This document shows, one piece after another, positions 52,259 through 60,562 of a stretch of 64,000 bases of DNA. How positions within the stretch are numbered: position 1 is the first letter of the stretch; each line of letters starts with the position of its first letter. The position numbers and the translations under genes were made by a program. The notes below the pieces were generated by a model that worked only from the letters and a program-made list of their open reading frames with translations, did no database searches and was not told the DNA's origin. Source of the DNA: Rhizobium sp. (GTDB lineage: Bacteria > Pseudomonadota > Alphaproteobacteria > Rhizobiales > Rhizobiaceae). The stretch spans positions 317,988 through 381,987 of the forward strand of contig PEKW01000002.1 in assembly GCA_002796995.1 (NCBI GenBank), in the 5' to 3' direction.

Positions 52259-53293
52259 ATGGCGATCTTGGTAACGGGTGGGGCCGGTTATATCGGAAGT
52301 CACATGGTCTGGGCTCTGCTGGATGCAGGCGAGGACGTTGTGGTCATCGACCGGCTGTCGACAGGTTTCCGCTGGGCCGTCGCGCCACAGGCGCGGTTCT
52401 ACCTCGGCGACATCGGCGACGCGGATTTGCTGCGGCAGGTCTTCTTCGAGAACGAGATCGAGGCGATCGTGCATTTCGCCGGTTCGATCGTCGTGCCGGA
52501 ATCGGTGTCTGACCCGCTCGGCTACTACGAGAACAATACCGGCAATACGCGAAACCTGCTGTCGGCGGCCGTCAAGGCCGGGATCGACAAGCTGATCTTC
52601 TCGTCGACAGCCGCTGTCTACGGAACGCCCACGGCCGCGGAGCCGGTCAAGGAAACCGCGCCGCTCCTGCCGGAAAATCCCTATGGCCAGTCCAAGCTGA
52701 TGAGCGAACTCATGCTGCGCGACACGTCCCGCGCCCATGATTTCCGCTATGTCGCGCTACGCTACTTCAACGTCGCCGGTGCCGATCCCAAGGGCCGGAC
52801 CGGCCAGTCGACCGACCGGGCAACGCATCTGATCAAGGTGGCCTGCGAAACCGCACTCGGCAAGCGCCGTTCGGTCGCGGTCTATGGCACCGACTACCCG
52901 ACGCGCGACGGCACCGGCGTTCGCGACTACATCCATGTGAGCGACCTGGTTCAGGCGCATCTGCGGGCGCTCGCCTATCTGCGTCGCGGCGAGCCGTCGC
53001 TCGTTGCCAATTGCGGTTACGGGTCTGGCTATTCGGTGCTCGACGTGCTGGCCGCCGTGGCCCGGGTCTCCGGCCGTCCGTTTGCCGTCGAATACTGCCC
53101 GCGCCGTGCCGGCGACGCGGCCTTCATCGTCGCGGACTCGACGCTGGCCCGCCAGACGCTCGGCTGGGTGCCGCACTATGCCGATCTCGACGTGATCGTC
53201 GAAACGGCGCTGGCTTGGGAAGAGCGCCTCACGCAGGACACCACGAACGACATCGGCGCGCTGCGCCGCCGCCTCGCCGCAGGCGGGTTCTGA
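52259..53293 (+). CDS. galE: UDP-glucose 4-epimerase
   Basis: A 344-residue extended short-chain dehydrogenase that interconverts UDP-glucose and UDP-galactose with bound NAD. It shows VTGGAGYIGSHMVWALL at the N-terminus, the catalytic TST-like SSTAAVYG and YxxxK in NPYGQSKLMSE, LRYFNVAGADP, GTGVRDYIHVSDL, and DVLAAVARV. All are in GalE order, and the length is normal. In rhizobia ExoB supplies UDP-galactose for exopolysaccharide and LPS. It begins a surface-glycan cluster and is separated from rfbF by a 183-base leader with a GC-rich hairpin (53297-53315). Confidence 0.93.
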   Translation: MAILVTGGAGYIGSHMVWALLDAGEDVVVIDRLSTGFRWAVAPQARFYLGDIGDADLLRQVFFENEIEAIVHFAGSIVVPESVSDPLGYYENNTGNTRNLLSAAVKAGIDKLIFSSTAAVYGTPTAAEPVKETAPLLPENPYGQSKLMSELMLRDTSRAHDFRYVALRYFNVAGADPKGRTGQSTDRATHLIKVACETALGKRRSVAVYGTDYPTRDGTGVRDYIHVSDLVQAHLRALAYLRRGEPSLVANCGYGSGYSVLDVLAAVARVSGRPFAVEYCPRRAGDAAFIVADSTLARQTLGWVPHYADLDVIVETALAWEERLTQDTTNDIGALRRRLAAGGF

Positions 53294-53476
53294 ACGGGCG
53301 GCGGCCCCGGCCGCCGAACCCCGCTCGCTCGTCAAGTTTGACGACAGCTTCGTCCGCTAGCCTGCGCCCACGATGGAATGTTCGTGGGGCGTGGGACAAA
53401 TCATGGGTTTTGCTGCGGGATATGATGAACGGGGTTCCGGCAAGCCGGCGTCCGGTCTGGTCGACGGGCGTTTTCA

Positions 53477-54247
53477 ATGAAGGCCGTCATTCTCGCCGGC
53501 GGTCTCGGTTCGCGCATTGCCGAAGAAACCCATCTGAAGCCCAAGCCGATGATCGAGATCGGCGGGCGGCCGATCCTCTGGCACATCATGAAGCTTTATC
53601 ACGGCCATGGAATCCGTGACTTCATCATCTGCTGCGGCTTCCGCGGTTATGTGATCAAGGAATATTTCGCCAATTACGGCCTGCACATGTCGGACATCAC
53701 CTTCGACCTGGCCGAGAACCGCCTTCAGTTCCATCGCAAGAGCGCCGAGAACTGGCGGGTGACGCTGGTCGATACCGGCGAGAACTCGATGACCGGCGGG
53801 CGGCTCAGGCGCGTCGCCGACTATCTCAAGGACGAGGAAGCCTTCTGCTTCACTTATGGCGACGGCCTGTGCGACGTCGACATCGGCGCGACGGTTCGTT
53901 TCCACAAGAGCCATGGCCGGCAGGCGACGGTGACGGCGGTTCGCCCGCCCGCCCGCTTCGGCGCGCTGAAGCTCGACGGCGACACCGTCGAGGGTTTCGT
54001 CGAGAAGCCCGAGGGTGAGGGCGGCTTCATCAACGGCGGCTTCTTCGTGCTTGATCCGAAATGCATCGACCGCATCGCCGACGATTCGACCAGCTGGGAG
54101 GCCGAACCCCTGTCCGGGCTCGCCAATGACGGCCAGCTCAAGGCCTTCTTCCACACCGGTTTCTGGCAGCCGATGGATACGCTGCGCGACAAGGTCCATC
54201 TCGAAAGCCTGTGGAACAGCGGCAATCCGCCGTGGAAGACGTGGTGA
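53477..54247 (+). CDS. rfbF: Glucose-1-phosphate cytidylyltransferase
   Basis: A 256-residue nucleotidyltransferase that joins CTP and glucose 1-phosphate to CDP-glucose. The N-terminal motif ILAGGLGSRIAEETHLKPKPM and EIGGRPILWHIMK are the CTP-dependent RfbF/DdhA version, with the sugar-phosphate region FCFTYGDGLCDVD and GFVEKPEGEGGFINGGFF. It is the committed step towards CDP-linked deoxyhexoses in surface glycans. The dehydratase rfbG follows after two bases, so the pair is translationally close. Confidence 0.95.
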   Translation: MKAVILAGGLGSRIAEETHLKPKPMIEIGGRPILWHIMKLYHGHGIRDFIICCGFRGYVIKEYFANYGLHMSDITFDLAENRLQFHRKSAENWRVTLVDTGENSMTGGRLRRVADYLKDEEAFCFTYGDGLCDVDIGATVRFHKSHGRQATVTAVRPPARFGALKLDGDTVEGFVEKPEGEGGFINGGFFVLDPKCIDRIADDSTSWEAEPLSGLANDGQLKAFFHTGFWQPMDTLRDKVHLESLWNSGNPPWKTW

Positions 54248-54249
54248 CC

Positions 54250-55326
54250 ATGGCCAATCCCGCGTTCTGGAAAGGCAAGCGTGTCCTCCTGACCGGCCAT
54301 ACCGGCTTCAAGGGAAGCTGGCTCGCGCTGTGGCTCACCGAAATGGGCGCCAAGGTGACCGGCCTGTCGCTGGTGCCCCAGACAACCCCGTCGCTCTTCG
54401 GCCTGATCAATGGCAAGCCGGTGGCGGCCGAGATCTGCGACCTGCGCGATCGCCAGGCGGTGGCAGCCCGCGTCATGCTGGCCAAGCCGGAAATCGTCCT
54501 GCATCTCGGCGCCCAGGCACTGGTGCGCGCCGGCTACCGCGATCCGATCGGCACCTACGAGACCAATGTCCAGGGCACGGCCAACCTGCTCGATGCGCTG
54601 CGCATCGCCCCCGACGTGCGTTCGATCGTCGTCGTCACCACCGACAAGGTCTATGCCAATCCGGAGACGGCGGTTCCCTTCGTCGAGAGCGATCCGCTCG
54701 GCGGCCACGACCCCTACAGCGCCAGCAAGGCGGCCGCCGAGATCGTCACCGCCAGCTATCGCTCGTCCTTCTTCTCCGCCCGCGGCATCGGCCTTGCCAC
54801 CGCGCGCGCCGGCAACGTGATCGGCGGCGGCGACTGGGCCGAGGATCGCCTGATCCCCGACGCCGTCCGGGCCTGGGCCGCCGCCCGCCCGCTGATGGTG
54901 CGCCGTCCTCAGGCAGTGCGGCCCTGGCAGCACGTGCTGGAGCCGCTGAACGGCTATCTGATGATGGCGGAGCGACTGTGGGATCAGCCGTCTTTCGCCC
55001 CGAGCCTCAATTTCGGCCCCGACCACCAGGCGGCGGCAACGGTCGCGACCGTGCTCGACAAGGCTCAGGCGGCCTATGGCGGTGGCGAGGTCGTTCTCGG
55101 CGACGGCTCGGAAGGGCCGCACGAGGCGGGCTACCTGATGCTGGATTCGTCCGGCGCCCGCGACACGCTCGGCTACCGGCCGCTCTGGAACCTCGACGAG
55201 ACCGTGATGCGGACGATGGACTGGTATCGTCGGCTTGCATCGGGTGGATCGGCGCTCGACCTCTGCCTCGCCGATATCGCCGCCTTCGAGGCGGCCTATG
55301 ACCTTCCCCTGAGAGCCGCCATATGA
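54250..55326 (+). CDS. rfbG: CDP-glucose 4,6-dehydratase
   Basis: A 358-residue short-chain dehydrogenase that makes CDP-4-dehydro-6-deoxy-glucose from CDP-glucose using NAD. It has VLLTGHTGFKGSWLALWL, the nucleotide-sugar dehydratase sequence LVRAGYRDPIGTYETNVQGT, VVVTTDKVY, the YxxxK motif in DPYSASKAAAE, and TARAGNVIGGGDWAEDRL. The HTGFKGSWL start is characteristic of RfbG. The start at 54250 is fixed by family length. It directly follows rfbF and overlaps the next gene by four bases. Confidence 0.95.
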   Translation: MANPAFWKGKRVLLTGHTGFKGSWLALWLTEMGAKVTGLSLVPQTTPSLFGLINGKPVAAEICDLRDRQAVAARVMLAKPEIVLHLGAQALVRAGYRDPIGTYETNVQGTANLLDALRIAPDVRSIVVVTTDKVYANPETAVPFVESDPLGGHDPYSASKAAAEIVTASYRSSFFSARGIGLATARAGNVIGGGDWAEDRLIPDAVRAWAAARPLMVRRPQAVRPWQHVLEPLNGYLMMAERLWDQPSFAPSLNFGPDHQAAATVATVLDKAQAAYGGGEVVLGDGSEGPHEAGYLMLDSSGARDTLGYRPLWNLDETVMRTMDWYRRLASGGSALDLCLADIAAFEAAYDLPLRAAI

Positions 55327-55886
55327 CCGCGCGCTTCGAAGTCGAGACGACGCCGATCGAAGGACTGCTGGTCCTCAGAAGGCGCAAGATCGCCGACGAG
55401 CGGGGACACATCTCGCGCCTGTTCTGCGCCGAGGAATTGGCCGAAATCGGCTGGCGCGGGCCGGTCGCCCAGGTCAACGAGAGCGCCTCGCGCTTTGCCG
55501 GCACGGTTCGCGGCATGCACTTCCAGAACCCGCCCTACAGCGAGATCAAGCTGGTGACCTGCGTCGCCGGCCGCATCCTCGACGTGGCGGTCGATCTGAG
55601 ACACGGCTCGCCGACCTTCCTCGAGCATGTAGCTGTCGAACTCTCGGCCGACAATGCCTGTTCCTTCCTCATCCCCGAGGGTTTCGCGCACGGCTTCCAG
55701 GCGCTGAGCGACGATGTGCGGATGATCTACGCCCATTCCGCCCCCTATCGCGCCGAGGCGGAAGGGGGCCTGAGCCCGACCGATCCCCGGCTCGCCATTG
55801 CCTGGCCCCTGCCTGTCGCGCACCTGTCACCGCGCGATGCGGCTCACCCGCAATTGGACGCCGACTACCGAGGACTTGCCGCATGA
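55323..55886 (+). CDS. dTDP-4-dehydrorhamnose 3,5-epimerase-like protein
   Basis: A 187-residue cupin of the RfbC family. It has the start-of-fold RRRKIADERGHISRLFC, GTVRGMHFQNPP with the catalytic-His region, VAGRILDVAVDLRHGSPTF, and FAHGFQALSDD. RfbC homologues epimerise C3 and/or C5 of 4-keto-6-deoxy sugars. Here the likely substrate is CDP-4-dehydro-6-deoxyglucose or its C-methylated product, since it lies in an overlapping run with rfbG and a sugar C-methyltransferase. Whether it epimerises one or two positions is not decidable from sequence. Confidence 0.88.
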   Translation: MTARFEVETTPIEGLLVLRRRKIADERGHISRLFCAEELAEIGWRGPVAQVNESASRFAGTVRGMHFQNPPYSEIKLVTCVAGRILDVAVDLRHGSPTFLEHVAVELSADNACSFLIPEGFAHGFQALSDDVRMIYAHSAPYRAEAEGGLSPTDPRLAIAWPLPVAHLSPRDAAHPQLDADYRGLAA

Positions 55887-57112
55887 AGTGTCGTCACTGC
55901 CAGTCGCAGAACATGGGACCCTTTCTCGACCTCGGCACCGCGCCGCCGTCGAATTCCTATGTCCGGCAGGGCGATCTGGGAAAGCCGGAACTCTGGTATC
56001 CGCTGGTGATCCGCGTCTGCAACGAATGCCTTCTGGTGCAGACCGAGGATTTTGCCTCGCGCGAGACCTTCTTCTCCGAGAGCTACGCCTATTTCAGTTC
56101 GTTCTCGACCTCCTGGCTCGGCCATGCCGAGGCCTATGTCGCGGCGATGGCCGAGCGCTTCGGGCTCGGCCCCACCTCCCGCGTTGTGGAGATCGCCGCC
56201 AATGACGGCTATCTGCTGCAATATGTGAAGGCCCGCGGCATTCCCTGCCTCGGCGTCGAGCCGACCACCAGCACGGCGACGGCGGCGCGCGAAAAGGGCA
56301 TCGAGATCGTCGAGGATTTCTTCGGCGTGACGCTTGCGGCGCGCCTCGCGGACGAGGGCTGGGGTGCCGACCTGATGGCGGCCAACAACGTGCTCGCCCA
56401 TGTGCCCGACATCAACGATTTTGTTGCTGGCTTTGCCCGGCTGCTGAAGCCGACGGGCGTTGCCACCTTCGAGTTTCCCCACCTGCTCAACATGGTGACG
56501 GAGGCGCAGTTCGACACCGCCTATCACGAGCATTATTCCTACCTGTCGCTGACCGCCGTCGAGCGCATCTTCGCCGCCAACGGCCTCCGCGTGTTCGACG
56601 TCGAAACGACGCCCTGGCATGGCGGAAGCCTGAGGGTCTTCGCCGACCGCGCCGATACGGCAGCTCACCCGGTGAGCGACAGCGTTGCCGTGATGCTGGC
56701 CACCGAGAAGGCGGCGGGCATGCGCGAACCTGCCTTCTATGCCGGCTTCCAGGCCACCGCGCAGCGCGTGCGCAACGACTTCCTGGAATTCCTGATCGAT
56801 TGCCAGCGGCAGGGCCTCAGGGTCGCCGCCTATGGCGCGGCGGCCAAGGGCAACACGCTTTTGAACTTTGCCGGCGTGAAGCCGGACCTCCTCGCCTTCG
56901 TCGTCGACAAGAACCCGGCCAAGCAGGGCACCTTTCTGCCGGGCAGCCGGGTGCCGGTCGTTTCCGAGGACGTCCTGAAATCCGAAAAGCCTGAAAGGGT
57001 GGTGATACTGCCATGGAATCTTCAGACAGAAATCAAGCGACAGCTTTCGTATATAACCGGCTGGGATGGGAAGTTCGTGACGGCGGTCCCGACACTGACG
57101 GTTCACCCCTGA
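55883..57112 (+). CDS. Three-domain NDP-hexose C-methyltransferase
   Basis: A 409-residue SAM-dependent enzyme with three parts. First is a zinc-binding N-terminus (C3-x2-C6 and VCNEC). A class I methyltransferase domain follows (VVEIAANDGYLLQYVKA), with YHEHYSYLSL carrying the Tyr-Glu-His set used by sugar C-methyltransferases such as TcaB9. A C-terminal domain comes last with VAAYGAAAKGNTLLNFAG. Characterised relatives methylate C3 of 4-keto-6-deoxy nucleotide sugars to give branched sugars. Its four-base overlap with the epimerase-like gene and position after rfbFG indicate a CDP-linked substrate. Motifs are seen. Substrate and product are inferred. Confidence 0.88.
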   Translation: MKCRHCQSQNMGPFLDLGTAPPSNSYVRQGDLGKPELWYPLVIRVCNECLLVQTEDFASRETFFSESYAYFSSFSTSWLGHAEAYVAAMAERFGLGPTSRVVEIAANDGYLLQYVKARGIPCLGVEPTTSTATAAREKGIEIVEDFFGVTLAARLADEGWGADLMAANNVLAHVPDINDFVAGFARLLKPTGVATFEFPHLLNMVTEAQFDTAYHEHYSYLSLTAVERIFAANGLRVFDVETTPWHGGSLRVFADRADTAAHPVSDSVAVMLATEKAAGMREPAFYAGFQATAQRVRNDFLEFLIDCQRQGLRVAAYGAAAKGNTLLNFAGVKPDLLAFVVDKNPAKQGTFLPGSRVPVVSEDVLKSEKPERVVILPWNLQTEIKRQLSYITGWDGKFVTAVPTLTVHP

Positions 57113-57260
57113 TCGAACCGCTGCCCAAAGGCGATGCCCCGACCATCAAGGTTGCGACCCCGCCATTGCGCGGAACGCTCCGGCCGGAGTGACGGCGTCG
57201 CGGGCGGCGAGCCGCCGACCAACAAGCGGAGCCGCCGCAGGAACAGGAGCGGAGAAGACC

Positions 57261-58538
57261 ATGGCTGAGAAGACGCGGCTGTCGATCTGCGTGCCCTCGC
57301 GCAATCGCCAGTATTACTTCCAGAAGACGATCGAAGGCCTGCTGCGCAGCAAGCGCGACGACATCGAATTCGTCTTCGTCGACAATTCCGACGATCCGTC
57401 GGTCATGAACGACTACATGCGCGCCCATGCCGGCGATCCGCGCATCGTCTATCTGCCGTCGACCGACCGCACGCTGCCGATGATCGAGAACTGGGAACGC
57501 ACCCTTGCGGCTGCGACCGGTGACTGGGTAACCGTGATCGGCGACGACGATTATATCGACCCCGACGTCATGATCGTGTTGAAGAAGGTGCTCGCCGCCA
57601 ATCCGGAGACGGAGGCCTTCGCCTGGGGGGTCGCGAGCTATAGCTGGCCTTCGCCGGGCCAGAGAAACACCAGCATCCACGTGCCGTTCAATTCCTTCGT
57701 GGTGAAGGTTCCGCGCGATCAGTTGCTCAAGCGCATGTTCGGCTGGTTCGAGGCGACCACCGTTCCGACCTCCGGCTACTCGATCTACCATTCGGCCGTA
57801 TCGCGCCAGTTGCTCGACCGGATCCGCCGCAAATATGGCGGGCGTTATTTCGAACACCCGGTCATCGACTACGACATGGCGATGAAGGTGATGGTCGAGG
57901 GCAAGCACTTCGCCTTCTGCCAGAGGACCTTCTCGGTCATGGGAAGCTGTCCGGAGAGCAATTCCTATTCGATCGGCAAGCTCGCCGACATCAAGAAGAA
58001 GGTCGATATTTTCATGGCCGAGCTCGGCCGCAACTTCGACGACGACCCGCTCCTGCGGGATTTCCCGTTCCAGAGCATGTTGGGTGTCACCGCCTCCATC
58101 GGCATCTGCCAGCAATGGTTTCGCGCCAAGTACAAGCTGACCTATGACGGTTGGGAAAAGAACTTCGCCAAGTCCTGCGCCCTGAATACCGAGATGTTCC
58201 GCGACGAGGAATCGTTCAACATCGTGCGGGAAGGCTATGCGACTGCCTTCAGGAACTGGCGGAGGGGAAAATTCCTCGAACATTTCCAGCCGGTGTTCAA
58301 GGATATGCGCTTCAGCCTGCAGATCAGCGGCTCGAACCTCGCCGGAACTTTCATCCGCTCCGATATCGCCGGCGTGAAGACGCCGGTGGAACTGCTCGAT
58401 GTCATCAACGGCCTGATCCGCCCGGCCGACCAGGTCGAGGTCCGGCCGGACGGCCTGCGTTTCCCCTGGGAAGAGGAACTGATGACGCCGGTCGGCGAGA
58501 AGCGGCCGATCCAGACGACCCAGAAGCGCATCGCCTGA
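57261..58538 (+). CDS. Glycosyltransferase family 2
   Basis: A 425-residue glycosyltransferase. The GT-A domain starts LSICVPSRNRQYYFQKTIEGLL and has FVDNSDDPSV, the DxD-type GDWVTVIGDDDYIDPDV, and a long C-terminal part without membrane segments. It should add a sugar to a lipid-linked or polysaccharide acceptor at the cytoplasmic face. The start at 57261 follows GGAGCGGAG. Upstream is a 148-base gap with no gene seen. It is followed by a strong two-way terminator. Confidence 0.88.
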   Translation: MAEKTRLSICVPSRNRQYYFQKTIEGLLRSKRDDIEFVFVDNSDDPSVMNDYMRAHAGDPRIVYLPSTDRTLPMIENWERTLAAATGDWVTVIGDDDYIDPDVMIVLKKVLAANPETEAFAWGVASYSWPSPGQRNTSIHVPFNSFVVKVPRDQLLKRMFGWFEATTVPTSGYSIYHSAVSRQLLDRIRRKYGGRYFEHPVIDYDMAMKVMVEGKHFAFCQRTFSVMGSCPESNSYSIGKLADIKKKVDIFMAELGRNFDDDPLLRDFPFQSMLGVTASIGICQQWFRAKYKLTYDGWEKNFAKSCALNTEMFRDEESFNIVREGYATAFRNWRRGKFLEHFQPVFKDMRFSLQISGSNLAGTFIRSDIAGVKTPVELLDVINGLIRPADQVEVRPDGLRFPWEEELMTPVGEKRPIQTTQKRIA

Positions 58539-58570
58539 ACCCAGCTGAAGGCCCTGACGGCCGAAGCAGA

Positions 58571-58611
58571 AACGACAAGGCCGCGGTCTCGGACCGCGGC
58601 CTTGTCGTTTT
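58571..58611. terminator. Strong bidirectional terminator
   Basis: A perfect 18-bp stem (58571-58588 with 58592-58609) around TCG, followed by TTTT on the plus strand and preceded by AGAAACG for the minus strand. It lies between the convergent GT2 and CmcI-like genes and probably terminates both. The stem is seen directly. Confidence 0.88.
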
Positions 58612-58632
58612 CGGACCGAAGTTCGCCGAGGC

Positions 58633-59445
58633 TCAGACGCGCTTCAGGAAGCCGTCCGGCGAGGCCGTGATGGTGATCTTGTTCTCGATCGTCTTGTCAT
58701 AGGCGAATTTCAGCGGCTCGCCGTCACGTGCGGTGCGGCCTTCGCTCTCCAGCAGTTTCATGTATTCCCACACCGCGGTCTTCGGGTTGTCGCCCTTGCC
58801 CCACGGGCGGTCGTCGCACATGTCGGCCGGCAGGTCTTCGACGCCGGTGTCCCAGACGACGCAATAGGAGCCCTTCGAGGTGAGCGGCGCATAGAGCTCG
58901 AGCTCGGCGAGCACGTGTTCGTGCGTGTGGTTGGAATCGAGGAAGACCATGACCCGGTCATACCCTTCGGCATGCGCCTTGACCTGGGCGAAGACGTCGT
59001 CGGCGACCGAGGAGCCCTGGATGGTATGGATCTTGTGGGTCAGCGGATGGGCTTCGATCGCGGCGCGGTTGTGGGCGCGGATGTCGATATCGACGCCCAC
59101 CACCTTGCGGCGGCTGGCCTTCGGATCGAGCACCGTGCCCGCCTGTACTGCATCGCAATAGTCGAGCATGGCGAGCATCGATGCGCTCATCACCAGCGAG
59201 CCGCCATGGGCGATGCCGGTTTCGATGACCAGATCGGGACGGCAGGTCCAGATCAGTTCCTGGATCGCATAGGTATCCTGCGGGACCTGGATGATCGGCC
59301 GGCCGAGCCAGGTGAAGTTCTGCGCATAACGGTGGCGGATCGATTCCCGCACCCAGATGTTCGACAGGCCGATGAAATCCCGGTCCTCGCCGATTTCCCG
59401 GATATTGTTGGCGACGTAGTCGCGGAAGTGTTCGACAGGATCCAT
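58633..59445 (-). CDS. Cephalosporin hydroxylase (CmcI)-like methyltransferase
   Basis: A 270-residue protein of the CmcI/rhamnosyl O-methyltransferase family. The SAM region is DLVIETGIAHGGSLVMSASM, and VVGVDIDIRAHN and VMVFLDSNHTHEHVLAEL carry the acidic metal-linked residues. Despite the family name, glycan clusters use such enzymes to O-methylate sugars. It lies just after two FkbM genes on the same strand (25 bases after the nearer one), which supports sequential sugar O-methylation. The methylated position is unknown. Confidence 0.87.
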   Translation of the reverse strand: MDPVEHFRDYVANNIREIGEDRDFIGLSNIWVRESIRHRYAQNFTWLGRPIIQVPQDTYAIQELIWTCRPDLVIETGIAHGGSLVMSASMLAMLDYCDAVQAGTVLDPKASRRKVVGVDIDIRAHNRAAIEAHPLTHKIHTIQGSSVADDVFAQVKAHAEGYDRVMVFLDSNHTHEHVLAELELYAPLTSKGSYCVVWDTGVEDLPADMCDDRPWGKGDNPKTAVWEYMKLLESEGRTARDGEPLKFAYDKTIENKITITASPDGFLKRV

Positions 59446-59470
59446 GGGTAACTCCTCTTGAATGGCCGCT

Positions 59471-60562
59471 TCACTCTGTCCAGGCGTAAAGCACGGTTTC
59501 CATGAGTTGCGGGGAATGGTGGCGCAGGGCGAACCGGTAGTCCGGCACCAGCGATTTCAGGTAACTCGAGATTTGCGGTATGTCGGACGGATAATGATAG
59601 ACGCAGATGGCGAGCTTCGGGCGGCAGCGCGCAATCGTCTCGGCCGCCCCCTGCAGCAAGGCCATCTCCATGCCCTCGACATCCGCCTTGATGAAACTGG
59701 CGGGCGCACCGTCCAGATAGCGGTCGAGCGAGGTCACGTTGACTGCGCCCGGGCCTGCACCCGCCGTGCCGAGTGCCAGGCTCTGCAACTGCCCGCTCTG
59801 GCTGGCGCTCGCCATCTGCGCCTCGCCGGCGCCAAGGCCGCTGCGGTTGATGACGATCGCCTCCGGATCGAGTGCCCATTCCTCGACGAGGCGATCCGTC
59901 CTCGCCTTCAGCGCCCGGTGCTGGCGCGCGCCGGGCTCGAAGGCATGGATCCTGGCGAACACGCCGTAATGCGTCCAGATGAAACGCTCGACGCTGTCGC
60001 CGACATAGGCGCCGGCATCGATGAAGATCTCCTTCTCCACGCCGCAGAAGCGCGGCAGGCAGAAATACTGGTCCTTCTCGAACACCGCCTCGCAATAGGA
60101 TTTCTCGCCCGTCAGCATCGCGGCCAAGACGGCGCGCAGCACATCGCGCGAGCGCTCGTCGTCGAGAAGCTCATGGACCGCGGCAAAGGCCTCGAAATGC
60201 AGCGCGGCGTAGAAGGCGTCGAAGGACAGGCTGGCGACGCCAAGCGTTTCGAGCCGGGCGCTGACCGGACCGATTGCATGGCGCGCGGTGATGAGCGTGA
60301 GTTCCGGGCCGATCTCGCCGATTGCTTCCGGCGCATGGACGGGGAGGCCCTGGAACTGGGAGCCCGCGCGGTCGGGATTGCCGTCGAAGCAGGCGACGAG
60401 GTCGAAGCCGTTGTCCTTGAGCCAGGAACAGGCCCAGGCGCCGAGGAAGCCGGTGCCGTAGATCGCCGTGCGCGGACGCTGCGGATTGGGCAGCGACAGC
60501 GCGAAGGCGCGGATGTCGGCTGAGGTTAGGGCAAGCTGGTCGAGGCTCGGAATGATCGTCAT
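59471..60562 (-). CDS. FkbM family methyltransferase with N-terminal nucleotide-binding-like domain
   Basis: A 363-residue protein. The N-terminal half has TAIYGTGFLGAWACSW then ACFDGNPDRAG, a Rossmann-like module. The C-terminal half is an FkbM methyltransferase (DAGAYVGDSVERFIW, FEPGARQHRALK, and SFIKADVEGMEMALLQGA). FkbM enzymes O-methylate small molecules and sugars. The start at 60562 overlaps the preceding gene's stop by four bases (ATGA), so both are translated together. It is probably a sugar O-methyltransferase of the glycan. The substrate is unknown. Confidence 0.87.
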   Translation of the reverse strand: MTIIPSLDQLALTSADIRAFALSLPNPQRPRTAIYGTGFLGAWACSWLKDNGFDLVACFDGNPDRAGSQFQGLPVHAPEAIGEIGPELTLITARHAIGPVSARLETLGVASLSFDAFYAALHFEAFAAVHELLDDERSRDVLRAVLAAMLTGEKSYCEAVFEKDQYFCLPRFCGVEKEIFIDAGAYVGDSVERFIWTHYGVFARIHAFEPGARQHRALKARTDRLVEEWALDPEAIVINRSGLGAGEAQMASASQSGQLQSLALGTAGAGPGAVNVTSLDRYLDGAPASFIKADVEGMEMALLQGAAETIARCRPKLAICVYHYPSDIPQISSYLKSLVPDYRFALRHHSPQLMETVLYAWTE

